From: Calothrix sp. PCC 7103
GTDB lineage: Bacteria > Cyanobacteriota > Cyanobacteriia > Cyanobacteriales > Nostocaceae
Reading direction: 5' to 3'
Length of the DNA: 64,000 nucleotides
Assembly: GCF_000331305.1 (NCBI RefSeq)
Contig: NZ_KB217483.1
Location: 830,340-894,339 of the forward strand
The position numbers and the translations under genes are program-made. Shown here piece by piece: positions 18,701 through 28,003 of the stretch (position 1 is its first letter; every line of letters starts with the position of its first letter). Under the pieces are notes generated by a model. It was not told the origin of the DNA. It saw only the letters and a program-made list of their open reading frames with translations, and did no database searches.

Positions 18701-19192
18701 ATGTCCAAAACACCTTTAACAGAAGCAATTGCAACAGCAGATTCACAAGGTCGCTTTTTGAGCAGCACAGAATTCCAAGTTGCTTTTGGACGATTTCGAC
18801 AAGCAGCAGCATCACTCGAAGCGGTGAAAACTTTGTCTGGTAAAGCCCAAAGTCTTGCTGAAGCAGCAGCAAACGCTGTGTACCAGAAATATCCTTATAC
18901 CACTCAATTACAAGGTCCCAACTACGCATCAGATGCGCGTGGTAAGCAAAAATGCGTGCGTGACATTGGTTACTACCTGCGAATTATTACATATGCGTTA
19001 GTTGCAGGTGGTACAGGCCCAATTGATGATTATTTAATTGCTGGTTTAGCTGAAATCAACAAATCTTTTGAATTGTCACCTAGCTGGTATGTTGAAGCTC
19101 TGAAATACATTAAAGCTAATCATGGTCTGAGTGGCGACCCTGCTGTAGAAGCAAATTCTTATATTGATTATGTAATTAATTCCTTGAGCTAG
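18701..19192 (+). CDS. cpcA: C-phycocyanin alpha subunit, sulfur-sparing (cpc3) type
   Basis: The 163-residue protein follows cpcB by 62 bp, with GGGAG upstream of its ATG. The chromophore site [13 protein letters not shown] (Cys85) is intact. That cysteine is the only one, and the initiator is the only Met. FPYTTQMQGP-type and YLRMVTYCL-type positions of ordinary CpcA carry Leu, Ile or Ala here. [24 protein letters not shown] and the C-terminal [13 protein letters not shown] identify it as phycocyanin rather than phycoerythrocyanin. It forms the alpha-beta monomer with the upstream CpcB. Confidence 0.92.
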   Translation: MSKTPLTEAIATADSQGRFLSSTEFQVAFGRFRQAAASLEAVKTLSGKAQSLAEAAANAVYQKYPYTTQLQGPNYASDARGKQKCVRDIGYYLRIITYALVAGGTGPIDDYLIAGLAEINKSFELSPSWYVEALKYIKANHGLSGDPAVEANSYIDYVINSLS

Positions 19193-19309
19193 TTTTTTTC
19201 GGTTCTCCAAAAGCTTCCCTTATTCCAACAAAGTTCTCCTATTTCTGCTTTACTGGTAGTAGATAGTTCTAAGCGTTACTATCTATTACCTGTTTTTTTG
19301 TATAGATAT

Positions 19310-19340
19310 TTATCACAGAGGCACAGGGTTCACAGGGCGA
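19310..19340. repeat. CACAGAGGCACAGGG dispersed repeat
   Basis: A TCACAGAGGCACAGGGTTCACAGGG-like stretch resembles the CCACAGAGACGCAGAGGACACAGA-like stretch at 41038-41062. It lies in the short gap after cpcA. Confidence 0.5.
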
Positions 19341-19442
19341 AGAGTAAGGAAAAAGTTCATTTCTGATTCCAATGCGTGCGTGGGAACGTTTATCCTAGGA
19401 AAAAGATGATAAAACTTTTATTCCTCGGAATTTATAAGCACA

Positions 19443-20867
19443 ATGGCTAGCGGAAATTTATCAAGTTCACAGTCCGATGCACACAGTCTCCCAAAAGTCG
19501 ATATTTTAACTATGTTTCGACTGGGCTTTTTTCAAATGGCTTTGGGGATAATGTCGGTTTTGACGTTAGGTGTGCTTAACCGCATCATGATTGATGAGTT
19601 GAAGGTTCCAGCGTTTATAACTGCACTGGCTATTGCAATGCATCAATTTGTTGCTCCGGTTCGCATATTGTTTGGACAGATTTCTGACTCGAAGCCATTT
19701 TTAGGACATCATCGCACGGGTTATATATGGTTAGGCGCCGCTTTATTCGCTTCTTCAGCTTTTTTGGCAGTGCAGTTGGTTTGGCAGGTTGGTAATAGTT
19801 TACAAGGAGGCGCCTGGACAAGTCAAACTACAATGTGGGTGGCACTGCTAGGGTTAGTATTTGCCATATATGGAGTTGCATTAAGTGCTAGTTCTACACC
19901 TTTCACTGCACTATTAGTAGATATCTCCGACGAAGATAACCGCTCCAAAATAGTTGGTATTGTTTGGTCAATGTTGATGGTGGGCATTATTATCGGCGCC
20001 ATAACTAGTAGTGGCTTACTTAGACAAATTCAATTAAACGCACCAATTGAAGTTATTCAAACTCAAGTCAACCGCTTATTTACCATAATACCTCTTGTTG
20101 CATTTTTGCTGTGCCTTATTGGGACAGTTGGTGTTGAGAAAAAATACTCGCGTATGAGTACACGTTCTGCACCTACTGTTAGAGAAGATAAAATTACCCT
20201 AGGTCATGCGTTGGCTATATTAACAGCCAGTCGCCAAACAGGAATATTTTTTACCTTCTTACTGGTAATGACCATCAGCTTATTTATGCAAGATGCAGTG
20301 ATGGAACCTTACGGGGGCGAAGTATTTAAAATGACCATTGCCGAGACAACTAAGTTAAATGCATTTTTTGGAACCGGGACACTGCTTGGCTTAGGACTAA
20401 CAGGTATTTTAATCGCACCACGTATTGGTAAAAAAACTACTACGAAACTTGGATGTATTGGCGTTGCTATTTGCTTTATACTACTAATTTTTGCTGGAGT
20501 AACTGCTAACCCAAAAGTCCTGCAATTGTGTTTAGTATTATTTGGGTTTGCTTCAGGTGTCACCACAACAGGCGCCCTTAGTTTAATGTTAGACTTAACC
20601 GCCGCCGAAGCCGCAGGAACATTTGTAGGCGCCTGGGGTTTAGCACAAGCAATGTCACGGGCACTAGCAACAGTGTCAGGAGGGGCAGTATTGAATTTTG
20701 GGAAATACTTATTTAATGCACCCCTAATGTCATATGGCTTAGTCTTTACAGTCCAAGCAATTGGTATGATAGTAGCGCTATCATTTTTAGCGCGCGTCAA
20801 CGTCAGTGAGTTTCAACGCGACGCAAAAGATACAATGTTTTCAATCTTAGAACAAGAATTAGATTAA
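19443..20867 (+). CDS. PucC/BCD-family major facilitator
   Basis: The 474-residue protein has about 12 hydrophobic segments. Stretches such as FRLGFFQMALGIMSVLTLGVLNRIMIDELKVPA, GQISDSKPFLGHHRTGYIW and the D-rich LLVDISDEDNRSKIVGIVWSMLMVG match the PucC family. These facilitators are implicated in assembling light-harvesting complexes or handling (bacterio)chlorophyll in phototrophs. It lies 250 bp after cpcA on the same strand, which may be coincidental or may link it to light-harvesting remodelling. Unlike the phycocyanin genes it is not depleted in Met. Confidence 0.85.
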   Translation: MASGNLSSSQSDAHSLPKVDILTMFRLGFFQMALGIMSVLTLGVLNRIMIDELKVPAFITALAIAMHQFVAPVRILFGQISDSKPFLGHHRTGYIWLGAALFASSAFLAVQLVWQVGNSLQGGAWTSQTTMWVALLGLVFAIYGVALSASSTPFTALLVDISDEDNRSKIVGIVWSMLMVGIIIGAITSSGLLRQIQLNAPIEVIQTQVNRLFTIIPLVAFLLCLIGTVGVEKKYSRMSTRSAPTVREDKITLGHALAILTASRQTGIFFTFLLVMTISLFMQDAVMEPYGGEVFKMTIAETTKLNAFFGTGTLLGLGLTGILIAPRIGKKTTTKLGCIGVAICFILLIFAGVTANPKVLQLCLVLFGFASGVTTTGALSLMLDLTAAEAAGTFVGAWGLAQAMSRALATVSGGAVLNFGKYLFNAPLMSYGLVFTVQAIGMIVALSFLARVNVSEFQRDAKDTMFSILEQELD

Positions 20868-21357
20868 ATTATGTATTTGAGGCACCTCAAAATAAACCAA
20901 TGACCATGCATCCGTTTATTTAAGGCGCCTCAATATTAATTCATGATCATCCGTTTATCCGTTACATCCTTTATATCTGTTGCAAATTTTTTCCGTCGCA
21001 TTAACCCAGCAAGCGCAATAATACCCAATGCCATTTTTATATTTATAACCAACATTCAAATCAATAACGGCATTTCCTTGATGTTGAATCGAGTAGTCAC
21101 AGTGTTATTTGCCATCTTACTTTATACGTAGTTACACGGTAGCAGTTTTATAAACTGGAAACATAGTACTATTTTTGTTGTAAAAATCTACTACTGTTCC
21201 ATTTTCTTTTTCGCATTTATCTGTAGTTTGTAAAAAGATTATGCAACATGCGCCTTGTATTGTTACCTATTTAAGCTGTTGCTATGATACAAACACTGCT
21301 GCTTGAGAACGTGCGTCAAGGTCAGCAAATTCTCCATTCTCTATTTACCAAGATAAA
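20868..21357. other. Intergenic region with hairpins and a nonamer repeat
   Basis: TTGAGG-CA-CCTCAA (20877-20890) forms a hairpin just after the PucC gene, and a second GGCGCCTCAA stretch lies near 20932. 20950-20983 is a degenerate copy of the ATCCGTTAC nonamer repeat. A 62-residue open frame (20943-21131) starts in this repeat and has no ribosome site. It is probably not a gene. Confidence 0.5.
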
Positions 21358-22152
21358 ATGATAGATTTTTGGACAACGATTCTTGAATTCGCTCAAACAA
21401 CTTGTGTAACGGTTGGTAATCAACTTATTCAAGATTTTGGACAAGTGCAAGCTGAAGAAAAAGCTGATGGAAGCTTAGTTACGCGAGCTGATAAATGGGC
21501 AGACCAAGCAATTCGTGATGCTATCGCTTCTAATTTCAATGGTTACGGGATTCTTACCGAGGAAGGCGATAAAATATTTCCCGATACGGAGTGGTGCTGG
21601 GTTGTTGACCCGCTCGATGGAACTACTAACTTTACGCGCGGTCTTCCACTTTGGTCAATTTCACTAGGTTTACTGTATCAAGGCACACCTATATTTGGTT
21701 ATGTTTATGTGCCAACGTTGAATGAAGCTTTTCACGGATTTTACGAAGGTTATTCGGGATTATCTACACCATCCGGTGCCTTTCGTAATAATCACCCGAT
21801 ACATACAAGTAATGATGATAAGAGCGGGAATCATTTTTTTAACGTTTGTTCGCGTAGTACTTCGGTAATTCAAAAAGATTTTCCATGCAAAATTAGAATG
21901 CTAGGGGTAGCAAGCTATAATTTTCTTACTGTTGCTAATGGCGCCGTATTGGGTGGTATTGAAGCTACACCTAAAATTTGGGATATTGCAGCAGCATGGG
22001 TTATTGTTCAAGCAGCAGGTGGTACTTGGATACCATTAGATTCAAAACCTTTCCCTGCCAAACCAGGAGTTGATTATAGTAATATTTCTTATCCAACTCT
22101 TGTTTTGAGTCGTGCGGAATTATTACCTGTATTTAAACCATTTTTGGATTGA
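21358..22152 (+). CDS. Inositol-monophosphatase family phosphatase
   Basis: The 264-residue protein carries the metal-dependent phosphatase motifs EEGDK (motif 1), WVVDPLDGTTNFTRGLP (motif 2) and PKIWDIAAAWVIVQAAGG (motif 3). Together they bind Mg2+ and phosphate. Substrates in the family include inositol 1-phosphate, histidinol phosphate and sugar bisphosphates. None can be chosen from the sequence. It is convergent with the TPR gene. Confidence 0.88.
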   Translation: MIDFWTTILEFAQTTCVTVGNQLIQDFGQVQAEEKADGSLVTRADKWADQAIRDAIASNFNGYGILTEEGDKIFPDTEWCWVVDPLDGTTNFTRGLPLWSISLGLLYQGTPIFGYVYVPTLNEAFHGFYEGYSGLSTPSGAFRNNHPIHTSNDDKSGNHFFNVCSRSTSVIQKDFPCKIRMLGVASYNFLTVANGAVLGGIEATPKIWDIAAAWVIVQAAGGTWIPLDSKPFPAKPGVDYSNISYPTLVLSRAELLPVFKPFLD

Positions 22153-22167
22153 ACTCAAATATTTGGA

Positions 22168-22198
22168 TGCGTGATGCCAATTTTTCACGCACCCTACG
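22168..22198. terminator. Hairpin between convergent genes
   Basis: GCGTGA...TCACGC arms with a T-rich loop lie in the 52-bp gap between the phosphatase gene and the TPR gene. The stretch also resembles the TGACGC/CACGCACC repeat family, so it may be a repeat used as a terminator. Confidence 0.4.
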
Positions 22199-22204
22199 AA
22201 GATG

Positions 22205-22885
22205 CTACCCTCCGAGTTGTCGCAATGTTGCGTCAATACGGGTGACGTTTTCTTGTTTCCCTTGTTTTTCGTATATTTCGCGCGCTCTTCTAAACAAGGT
22301 GACTGCATCCCCTCGTTTACCTTGTTTCATCAAAAACGTACCCCGTAATTCAAAGACTTGAGGATTGTTTCTATCTAAATTCATTGCTTGCTCGGTTGCC
22401 CACATTGCGTTATTAGTTTCCCCTAAACGCAGTAACACTGTTGCTAGTCCTAAATAAGCATCAATGCTGTTGCGGTTAAGTTGGATAGCTTTACGATATG
22501 CATCCTTTGCTGTACGGTTATCGCCTAAGTTACCACTAATGTAAGCTAATGCATATTGATAGTCACCGTTATTGGGGTTGAGTGATACTGCCCGACGATA
22601 AGATGATAATGCAGCTTGGAGATTTCCTTGCAATGCTTGTAAGTAACCTATTCCCGACTGAATTGAGGCATTTTTTGGTTCTAAGCTTGCTGCTTGCTGA
22701 TAAACGCTTATTGCCCCATTGTAGTCGCCTGAATCAACCATCCGGCGCCCGTCCTCTAAAAGCTGCTTGACCTCTTGGTTTGTACGTTGCGCTACAACAA
22801 CCTGTGCCGAAGCTACCGTGGGTACTGTTGCCCCAATGCTTCCTAGTAAGAGAACACTTAAAATAAATGCTGTTCGATTATACAC
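22205..22885 (-). CDS. Exported tetratricopeptide-repeat protein
   Basis: The 226-residue protein starts at a GTG with AGGAAA upstream. Residues 1-27 form a signal peptide (AFILSVLLLGSIGATVPTVASA). About five TPR units follow, with canonical G/A/Y/P spacing (SGDYNGAISVYQQAASLEPKN, GNLQAALSSYRRAVSLNPNN, and so on). TPRs mediate protein contacts, here probably in the periplasm. No partner is suggested by the neighbours. Confidence 0.85.
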   Translation of the reverse strand: MYNRTAFILSVLLLGSIGATVPTVASAQVVVAQRTNQEVKQLLEDGRRMVDSGDYNGAISVYQQAASLEPKNASIQSGIGYLQALQGNLQAALSSYRRAVSLNPNNGDYQYALAYISGNLGDNRTAKDAYRKAIQLNRNSIDAYLGLATVLLRLGETNNAMWATEQAMNLDRNNPQVFELRGTFLMKQGKRGDAVTLFRRAREIYEKQGKQENVTRIDATLRQLGG

Positions 22886-23088
22886 AGTAAATTTCCTGAA
22901 AGTTTTTTGCCAATGTTATGATTCAAAATTTCCGTAATTGCTTGTACATTAAAACAAAAATATTCAGTTTTGAAAACTCCATTACTCAACTTTTACAAAA
23001 GATTTACTATTGAGACAGTATGTTCCCTGTTTCCAAATCTTAAATAAACGTTTGGGAAGTTTACAGTTACATGTTATACGGATGTGCG

Positions 23089-23402
23089 ATGATTTTAACG
23101 ACTACAGATGTTATTCAAGGTACGGTGGTTCAGTCTTACCTGGATGTCGTTACTGCACAGGTTGTTTATGGCAGCAATTTCCTGCGCGATTTTTTTGCTG
23201 GCATTCGCGATATTACTTGGTGGACGTACCGCTAGTTATGAGAGGTTGTTTCAATTATGACAACAGAAAGCTCGATTGGGAACTTGAACAACGAGTTAGG
23301 CGCCTGGGAGCTAATGCTGTTCTTGGTATAGAAATTGACACGGGTACGATTAATCTTGACCAATCTGGGGTTCTTTTACTTATTACTGCGGTTAGAGTTT
23401 GA
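23089..23402 (+). pseudogene. YbjQ/UPF0145-family gene, frameshifted
   Basis: From ATG 23089 one frame reads ILTTTDVIQGTVVQSY...VYGSNFLRDFFAGIRDIT, the start of the YbjQ family. A shift is then needed to read GGRTASYERLFQ, and another to read DWELEQRVRRLGANAVLGIEIDTGTINLDQSGVLLLITAVRV to the stop at 23402. At least two frameshifts separate parts that form one ~105-residue protein. The open frame starting at 23010 is only the last part with unrelated sequence in front. The family forms small oligomeric proteins of uncertain function. Confidence 0.8.
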
Positions 23403-23444
23403 TTGGTGGAATGATTTATTAATATTAATTAAGATAGTAAAATA

Positions 23445-23507
23445 GTGCGTCACGCTATTGAAGTTATCGGCTTCGTTGTTAGGTTTTAATAGCGTCATGC
23501 ACCCTAC
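23445..23507. repeat. Inverted repeat GTGCGTCACGCTATT / AATAGCGTCATGCAC
   Basis: Imperfect inverted arms at 23445-23459 and 23488-23507. Related copies lie at 29400-29463 and 50452-50514, each in a short intergenic gap. Confidence 0.8.
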
Positions 23508-23662
23508 GTATTAATTTTTGATTTCAATTATTTTTTATAACTCTGGATAGATTACATAAGTATTTCTAGTGATAGATTTGTTTAGACTTGATATAGCTTT
23601 AAATCATAGACATCATCGGAAAACAAGACAAAAAATTTACTTTAGAGGTAAGGAGAAAGGCG

Positions 23663-24289
23663 ATGTCATATGTAAATCGAGTTGGTGATGATGTTATTCA
23701 GGAACCCGCTGTGGTAGGTCGTGTCGCCGATTACCATGATCGTGTTCGCTGGGGTCCTATCATATCTGGTTTATTGGTCGCATTAGCTACTCAGTTGATT
23801 CTAAGTGCGATGTTTTCTGCTATTGGTGCCGGTACTGTTGAAGGTTCTGGCAGACCTAGAACAATTGCAGGAGATGTTGCTGGTAATGTTGGTATTTGGT
23901 CTACTATTGGTTTATTAATTTCTTTATTTACTGGTGGTTGGGTAACTGCACGTGCTTGTGGTCCCATGAATCGTAATACTGCGTTACTTAATGGCGCCAT
24001 TCTTTGGGCAACAACTTTAGCTGTTAGTTCTTGGTTGTTAGCAAGCGGTGTGTCTGGTGCTTTTGGTGTAGCTGCTTCAAATGCTGGCGAAGTTATTAAC
24101 CAAGTGCAGCAACAAGGTGGTGTTAATGTTCCTCAACCTAATGTCAGCGCACAACAAGCTCGTGAAACTGCTGCTGCTGTACGTCAAGGTTTATGGTGGT
24201 TCGTGTTTGGTTCGCTGCTTGGACTTCTCGCTTCTATGATAGGTGCCGCAGCTGGTACACGTAGTCCACGTACTAATAATTACGCTTAA
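23663..24289 (+). CDS. Membrane protein of unknown function
   Basis: The 208-residue protein has a strong AAGGAG ribosome site. Four hydrophobic segments are visible (about residues 33-55, 72-95, 108-135 and 170-195). Glycine-rich turns separate them, together with a polar loop containing NQVQQQGGVNVPQPNVSAQQ. The N-terminal 30 residues are charged and cytoplasmic-looking. No catalytic motif is visible and I do not recognise the family. It ends at a clear intrinsic terminator. Confidence 0.7.
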   Translation: MSYVNRVGDDVIQEPAVVGRVADYHDRVRWGPIISGLLVALATQLILSAMFSAIGAGTVEGSGRPRTIAGDVAGNVGIWSTIGLLISLFTGGWVTARACGPMNRNTALLNGAILWATTLAVSSWLLASGVSGAFGVAASNAGEVINQVQQQGGVNVPQPNVSAQQARETAAAVRQGLWWFVFGSLLGLLASMIGAAAGTRSPRTNNYA

Positions 24290-24321
24290 TATTTCTCTAC
24301 AATCAGCAATCACTTGCTTAA

Positions 24322-24342
24322 AGCACCCGTTTGGGTGTTTTT
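24322..24342 (+). terminator. Intrinsic terminator
   Basis: AGCACCC-GTTT-GGGTGTTTTTT: a 5-6 bp stem followed by six T residues, 33 bp after the stop of the membrane-protein gene. Confidence 0.85.
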
Positions 24343-24392
24343 CAATTGGGCAAGGGAAAAGATAAAAAAGCTACCTTTATCCTTCACCCTTT

Positions 24393-24647
24393 TTACCATT
24401 GTAAATATGCTGCTTCGATGCCTTGTTCGCGACGGATTTTTCCATCTTTTTCAAACCAGGCTATTATTTGCTGTGTGGTTAGTTCTTCGATGGGGATACC
24501 GTGTTCTTTGGCTATGTGTATGAGTAGTTTCTGGGAGGAGAGCGTTATGCGTGCTAGGAATTTTTCTGGTGAAGATAGCAATGCTGCGTCTACTTTGCCA
24601 GAGTCTTCTAGCGTTAAAAATTGCGCTCCTGGTTGTGGTGTGTTCAT
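24393..24647 (-). CDS. Small conserved protein of unknown function
   Basis: The 84-residue soluble protein contains LLSSPEKFLARITLSSQKLL, HGIPIEELTTQQIIAWFEKDGKIRREQGIE, a pattern with an amphipathic helix and a basic tail. It looks like a small conserved cyanobacterial family. Composition and codon use fit the neighbouring genes. No function is known to me. Confidence 0.6.
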   Translation of the reverse strand: MNTPQPGAQFLTLEDSGKVDAALLSSPEKFLARITLSSQKLLIHIAKEHGIPIEELTTQQIIAWFEKDGKIRREQGIEAAYLQW

Positions 24648-24800
24648 AAATGTGTACGTAATTTTTAAGCACTTTAGTGCTTACAACGAGTAAATACCTA
24701 AAAACTCATGAGTCTAGTGAATCTGTAACCCAGATGACTAATTACTCAACAATCTTCACCTAAACTAAATATTTAGTAATGAATCTTAATTTATTTTATT

Positions 24801-25490
24801 TCATTTTATCTTTCGTGACTGTACTAAATAGCCACAGCGATGTTCACCATTGATTATCCAGTGGGTACGCTCGACAGTACAGTCTGGCAAAACTGCGGCA
24901 AACATTTCTAATTCGTGACCGCATATGCTGGGGAACGACTCTGCGACGTTCGATATGGCACAATTATGTTCTGCGATTATAAAACCTTCATCCGATGAGT
25001 CATTTGATTCTACCGGATGCCACTCTGCCATATAACCTTCGGCTTTTCGCAACTCCACCAGCATTGCTACCCGGTCTTGTAATGGCGCCATCCCTAATTT
25101 TTGATGATATTCCACTGCTTTACGCTGCCACTGTAAACGCAATATTGTGCTTACTTGGTCGCGTCCCACCGTTTGAGCTAAAGCATCTAACAGTGATACG
25201 GCAAAGTCTCCATAGCTATCGACGAATTCCTTTCGTAAGCTATCGCGTCCCTGCTGACTTAACTTATATATATGTTGTGGGCGCCCAGTTCCAGCTTGTA
25301 CTGTTGCTGAATTTACAATCAACTCCAAAGCTTCTAAATCCTTTAAATGGCGCCTAACCGCTTGGACACTTATCTCCAACGCATCGGCAAGTTCGAGTGC
25401 GGATGCTTGAGTATGTTTCAAAAGATACTCTAGGATATCTTGCTTAGAGGACTGCTGCGCTGTTTGCATTGTCGTCCTGGTTGGGTTCAA
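24801..25490 (-). CDS. sufR: Iron-sulfur-dependent repressor of the suf operon
   Basis: The 229-residue protein has a DeoR/ArsR-like winged helix at residues ~16-75 (ALELADALEISVQAVRRHLKDLEALELI). The C-terminal half has four cysteines spaced exactly C-X12-C-X13-C-X14-C, the SufR cluster-binding signature. Holo-SufR represses the suf genes; loss of the cluster relieves repression. It is divergent from sufBCDS, and two CAAC-N6-GTTG operators lie between them. The start 24 nt upstream of MQTAQQ may be slightly long. Confidence 0.95.
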   Translation of the reverse strand: MNPTRTTMQTAQQSSKQDILEYLLKHTQASALELADALEISVQAVRRHLKDLEALELIVNSATVQAGTGRPQHIYKLSQQGRDSLRKEFVDSYGDFAVSLLDALAQTVGRDQVSTILRLQWQRKAVEYHQKLGMAPLQDRVAMLVELRKAEGYMAEWHPVESNDSSDEGFIIAEHNCAISNVAESFPSICGHELEMFAAVLPDCTVERTHWIINGEHRCGYLVQSRKIK

Positions 25491-25531
25491 AAATAAATTT
25501 CAGAAAATTGATCTAGAAAATTTGACTTTAA

Positions 25532-25545
25532 CAACATTCTTGTTG
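25532..25545. promoter_or_regulatory. SufR operator 1
   Basis: CAAC-ATTCTT-GTTG, a perfect CAAC-N6-GTTG dyad, the site described for SufR. It lies 42 bp upstream of the sufR start and probably mediates autoregulation. Confidence 0.85.
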
Positions 25546-25576
25546 TTAATTTAGCGTAAAATAAAGATATATTAAA

Positions 25577-25590
25577 CAACAAAGATGTTG
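25577..25590. promoter_or_regulatory. SufR operator 2
   Basis: CAAC-AAAGAT-GTTG, a second perfect dyad, 45 bp from the first (start to start). It lies on the sufB side of the divergent region and probably controls sufBCDS. Confidence 0.85.
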
Positions 25591-25719
25591 TTTTACTCTT
25601 AAATCTATTCTAACAGCCCTGTTGCCCCGTGGTAACAAAAACCTAAAATCAGCCTTATAAAGCTGACTAGACCGTCCAACACCCTTAAAGAGAACGTCAA
25701 TAAGACAAGAGAACTACCA

Positions 25720-27159
25720 ATGAGTGCTACTGTCAAAACCCTAGTCAACCAACCCTACAAGTATGGCTTCGTCACCGATATAGAGGCGGACACTATACCG
25801 CGTGGGTTAAGCGAAGACATTGTCCGCCTCATCTCCGAAAAGAAGAATGAACCGGAGTTCATGCTGGAGTTTCGTCTGCGAGCGTATCGCCAGTGGTTAA
25901 AGATGACTGAGCCAGATTGGTCAGGTCTAAATTACCCACCCATCAATTACCAAGACATTATCTACTACTCGGCGCCAAAGCAAGCCAAGAAAAAATTAAA
26001 TAGTTTGGATGAGGTAGACCCAACGTTGCTAGAAACATTTGAAAAGTTGGGTATTCCTTTAACTGAGCAGAAGCGTTTGGCGAACGTAGCAGTAGATGCG
26101 ATTTTTGATAGCGTATCGGTTGCAACTACTTTTAAAGATAAGCTTGCCAAAGACGGTGTAATATTTTGCTCCATTTCTGAAGCATTACACGAGCATCCCG
26201 AACTTGTGAAGAAGTATTTGGGTAGCGTCGTTCCTCCTGCTGACAACTATTTTGCGGCTTTGAATGCTGCTGTGTTCAGCGATGGATCGTTTGTGTATAT
26301 TCCGAAAGGGGTAAAGTGCCCAATGGAATTATCGACTTACTTCCGTATTAACAGTGGTGATACTGGACAATTTGAGCGCACCTTAATTGTTGCCGAAGAA
26401 GGTAGCTATGTATCGTACCTCGAAGGCTGTACGGCGCCGATGTACGATAGCAACCAATTACACGCCGCAGTTGTAGAGTTAGTAGCTCTCGACGATGCCG
26501 AAATTAAATATTCCACCGTGCAAAACTGGTATGCAGGAGATGTTAACGGTAAAGGTGGTATTTACAACTTCGTTACCAAGCGCGGTTTGTGCCAAGGTGT
26601 TAACTCCAAAATTTCTTGGACACAAGTAGAAACAGGTTCAGCTATTACTTGGAAATATCCAAGCTGTGTATTAGTTGGTGATAACTCTGTTGGAGAATTT
26701 TACTCTGTCGCATTAACCAACAACATGCAGCAAGCTGATACTGGTACCAAAATGGTTCACGTTGGTAAAAATACCCGCAGCACAATTATCTCTAAAGGAA
26801 TTTCTGCCGGAAAATCTAGTAACAGCTACCGTGGTTTAGTCAAAGTTAACCCCACAGCAAAAGGCGCCAGAAATTACTCACAGTGCGACTCAATGCTAAT
26901 TGGTGACAATGCCCACGCAAACACTTTCCCGTACATCCAGGTACAAAACCATACCGCCAAAGTCGAACACGAAGCATCGACATCCAAGATTGGAGAAGAC
27001 CAACTATTTTACTTCACACAGCGGGGCATTTCATCTGAAGACGCAATATCAATGATGATAAGCGGGTTCTGTAAAGATGTATTTAACCAGTTACCAATGG
27101 AGTTTGCCGTCGAAGCAGACAAATTACTCAGCCTCAAACTCGAAGGCAGCGTCGGCTAA
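25720..27159 (+). CDS. sufB: Fe-S cluster scaffold subunit SufB
   Basis: The 479-residue protein is full length. Family stretches include [81 protein letters not shown] and [39 protein letters not shown] is in the C-terminal core. SufB forms the scaffold with SufC and SufD on which clusters are built, using sulfur delivered by SufS. First gene of sufBCDS, downstream of the SufR operators. Confidence 0.97.
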   Translation: MSATVKTLVNQPYKYGFVTDIEADTIPRGLSEDIVRLISEKKNEPEFMLEFRLRAYRQWLKMTEPDWSGLNYPPINYQDIIYYSAPKQAKKKLNSLDEVDPTLLETFEKLGIPLTEQKRLANVAVDAIFDSVSVATTFKDKLAKDGVIFCSISEALHEHPELVKKYLGSVVPPADNYFAALNAAVFSDGSFVYIPKGVKCPMELSTYFRINSGDTGQFERTLIVAEEGSYVSYLEGCTAPMYDSNQLHAAVVELVALDDAEIKYSTVQNWYAGDVNGKGGIYNFVTKRGLCQGVNSKISWTQVETGSAITWKYPSCVLVGDNSVGEFYSVALTNNMQQADTGTKMVHVGKNTRSTIISKGISAGKSSNSYRGLVKVNPTAKGARNYSQCDSMLIGDNAHANTFPYIQVQNHTAKVEHEASTSKIGEDQLFYFTQRGISSEDAISMMISGFCKDVFNQLPMEFAVEADKLLSLKLEGSVG

Positions 27160-27163
27160 GTAG

Positions 27164-27180
27164 GGTGGGGACTGCCCACC
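27164..27180. repeat. Palindromic repeat GGTGGGGACTGCCCACC
   Basis: A short hairpin between sufB and sufC. Related GGGCAGTGCCCACC copies lie at 32314-32331 and 33385-33406. Confidence 0.6.
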
Positions 27181-27213
27181 ATACACAACACACAACAGAC
27201 AACAACAGGAAAC

Positions 27214-28002
27214 ATGATTATTGAAAACAGTGAAGTAGTGCTGTCAGTGCGTGACTTGACGGCAAGTGTTGATGAAACTCCAATCCTCAAAGGCGTAAAC
27301 TTAGAAGTACGGGCAGGGGAAATTCACGCCATAATGGGACCCAACGGTTCTGGAAAAAGTACCCTCTCCAAAGTACTAGCTGGACACCCAGCATACGAAG
27401 TCACAGGTGGAGAAGTTATTTTTAAAGGGCAAAATTTATTAGATATGGAACCTGAAGACCGCGCACGTAGTGGTGTATTTCTTGCTTTCCAATATCCTTT
27501 AGAAATTCCAGGTGTCACAAACTTAGACTTTTTGCGTGTAGCATATAACTCAAAGCTTAAAGCACAAGGCTTAGAAGAATTAGAACCTTTCGACTTTGAA
27601 GATTTGGTTTACGAAAAGCTCGATGTCGTCAAAATGGACTCAGCATTCTTAAATCGCAGCGTTAACGAAGGGTTTTCCGGTGGTGAGAAAAAGCGTAACG
27701 AAATATTACAAATGGCGCTTTTAGAACCAGCAGTAGCAATTTTAGATGAGACAGACTCAGGTTTAGATATTGATGCCCTCAAAATTGTATCGAGTGGGGT
27801 AAATCAATTAGCCAAACCAGAAAACGCCACAATTATGATTACTCATTATCAGCGCTTGCTTAATTATATAGTTCCTGATTATGTGCATGTCATGGCGCGC
27901 GGAAAAATTCTAACTTCTGGTGGTAAAGACTTGGCATTGGAATTAGAAGAACGCGGTTACGACTGGGTTTTAGAAGAATTTGCTGAAACTGTGGGGGTGT
28001 AA
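27214..28002 (+). CDS. sufC: SUF system ATPase SufC
   Basis: The 262-residue soluble ABC-type ATPase has Walker [13 protein letters not shown], the SufC-specific signature [13 protein letters not shown], Walker [12 protein letters not shown] and the H-loop ITHYQRLL. SufC dimerises on SufBD to drive the conformational change needed for cluster assembly. Ribosome site AGGA precedes the ATG. It is separated from sufD by a single base. Confidence 0.97.
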   Translation: MIIENSEVVLSVRDLTASVDETPILKGVNLEVRAGEIHAIMGPNGSGKSTLSKVLAGHPAYEVTGGEVIFKGQNLLDMEPEDRARSGVFLAFQYPLEIPGVTNLDFLRVAYNSKLKAQGLEELEPFDFEDLVYEKLDVVKMDSAFLNRSVNEGFSGGEKKRNEILQMALLEPAVAILDETDSGLDIDALKIVSSGVNQLAKPENATIMITHYQRLLNYIVPDYVHVMARGKILTSGGKDLALELEERGYDWVLEEFAETVGV

Positions 28003-28003
28003 G

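Noticed and set aside
18117-19192. Phycoerythrocyanin (pecBA) instead of phycocyanin
   Set aside because: Both proteins match CpcB/CpcA features ([49 protein letters not shown]) rather than Pec-specific ones.
20943-21131. 62-residue open frame as a membrane protein gene
   Set aside because: It starts inside the nonamer repeat, lacks a ribosome site, and the complementary strand shows similar random hydrophobicity.
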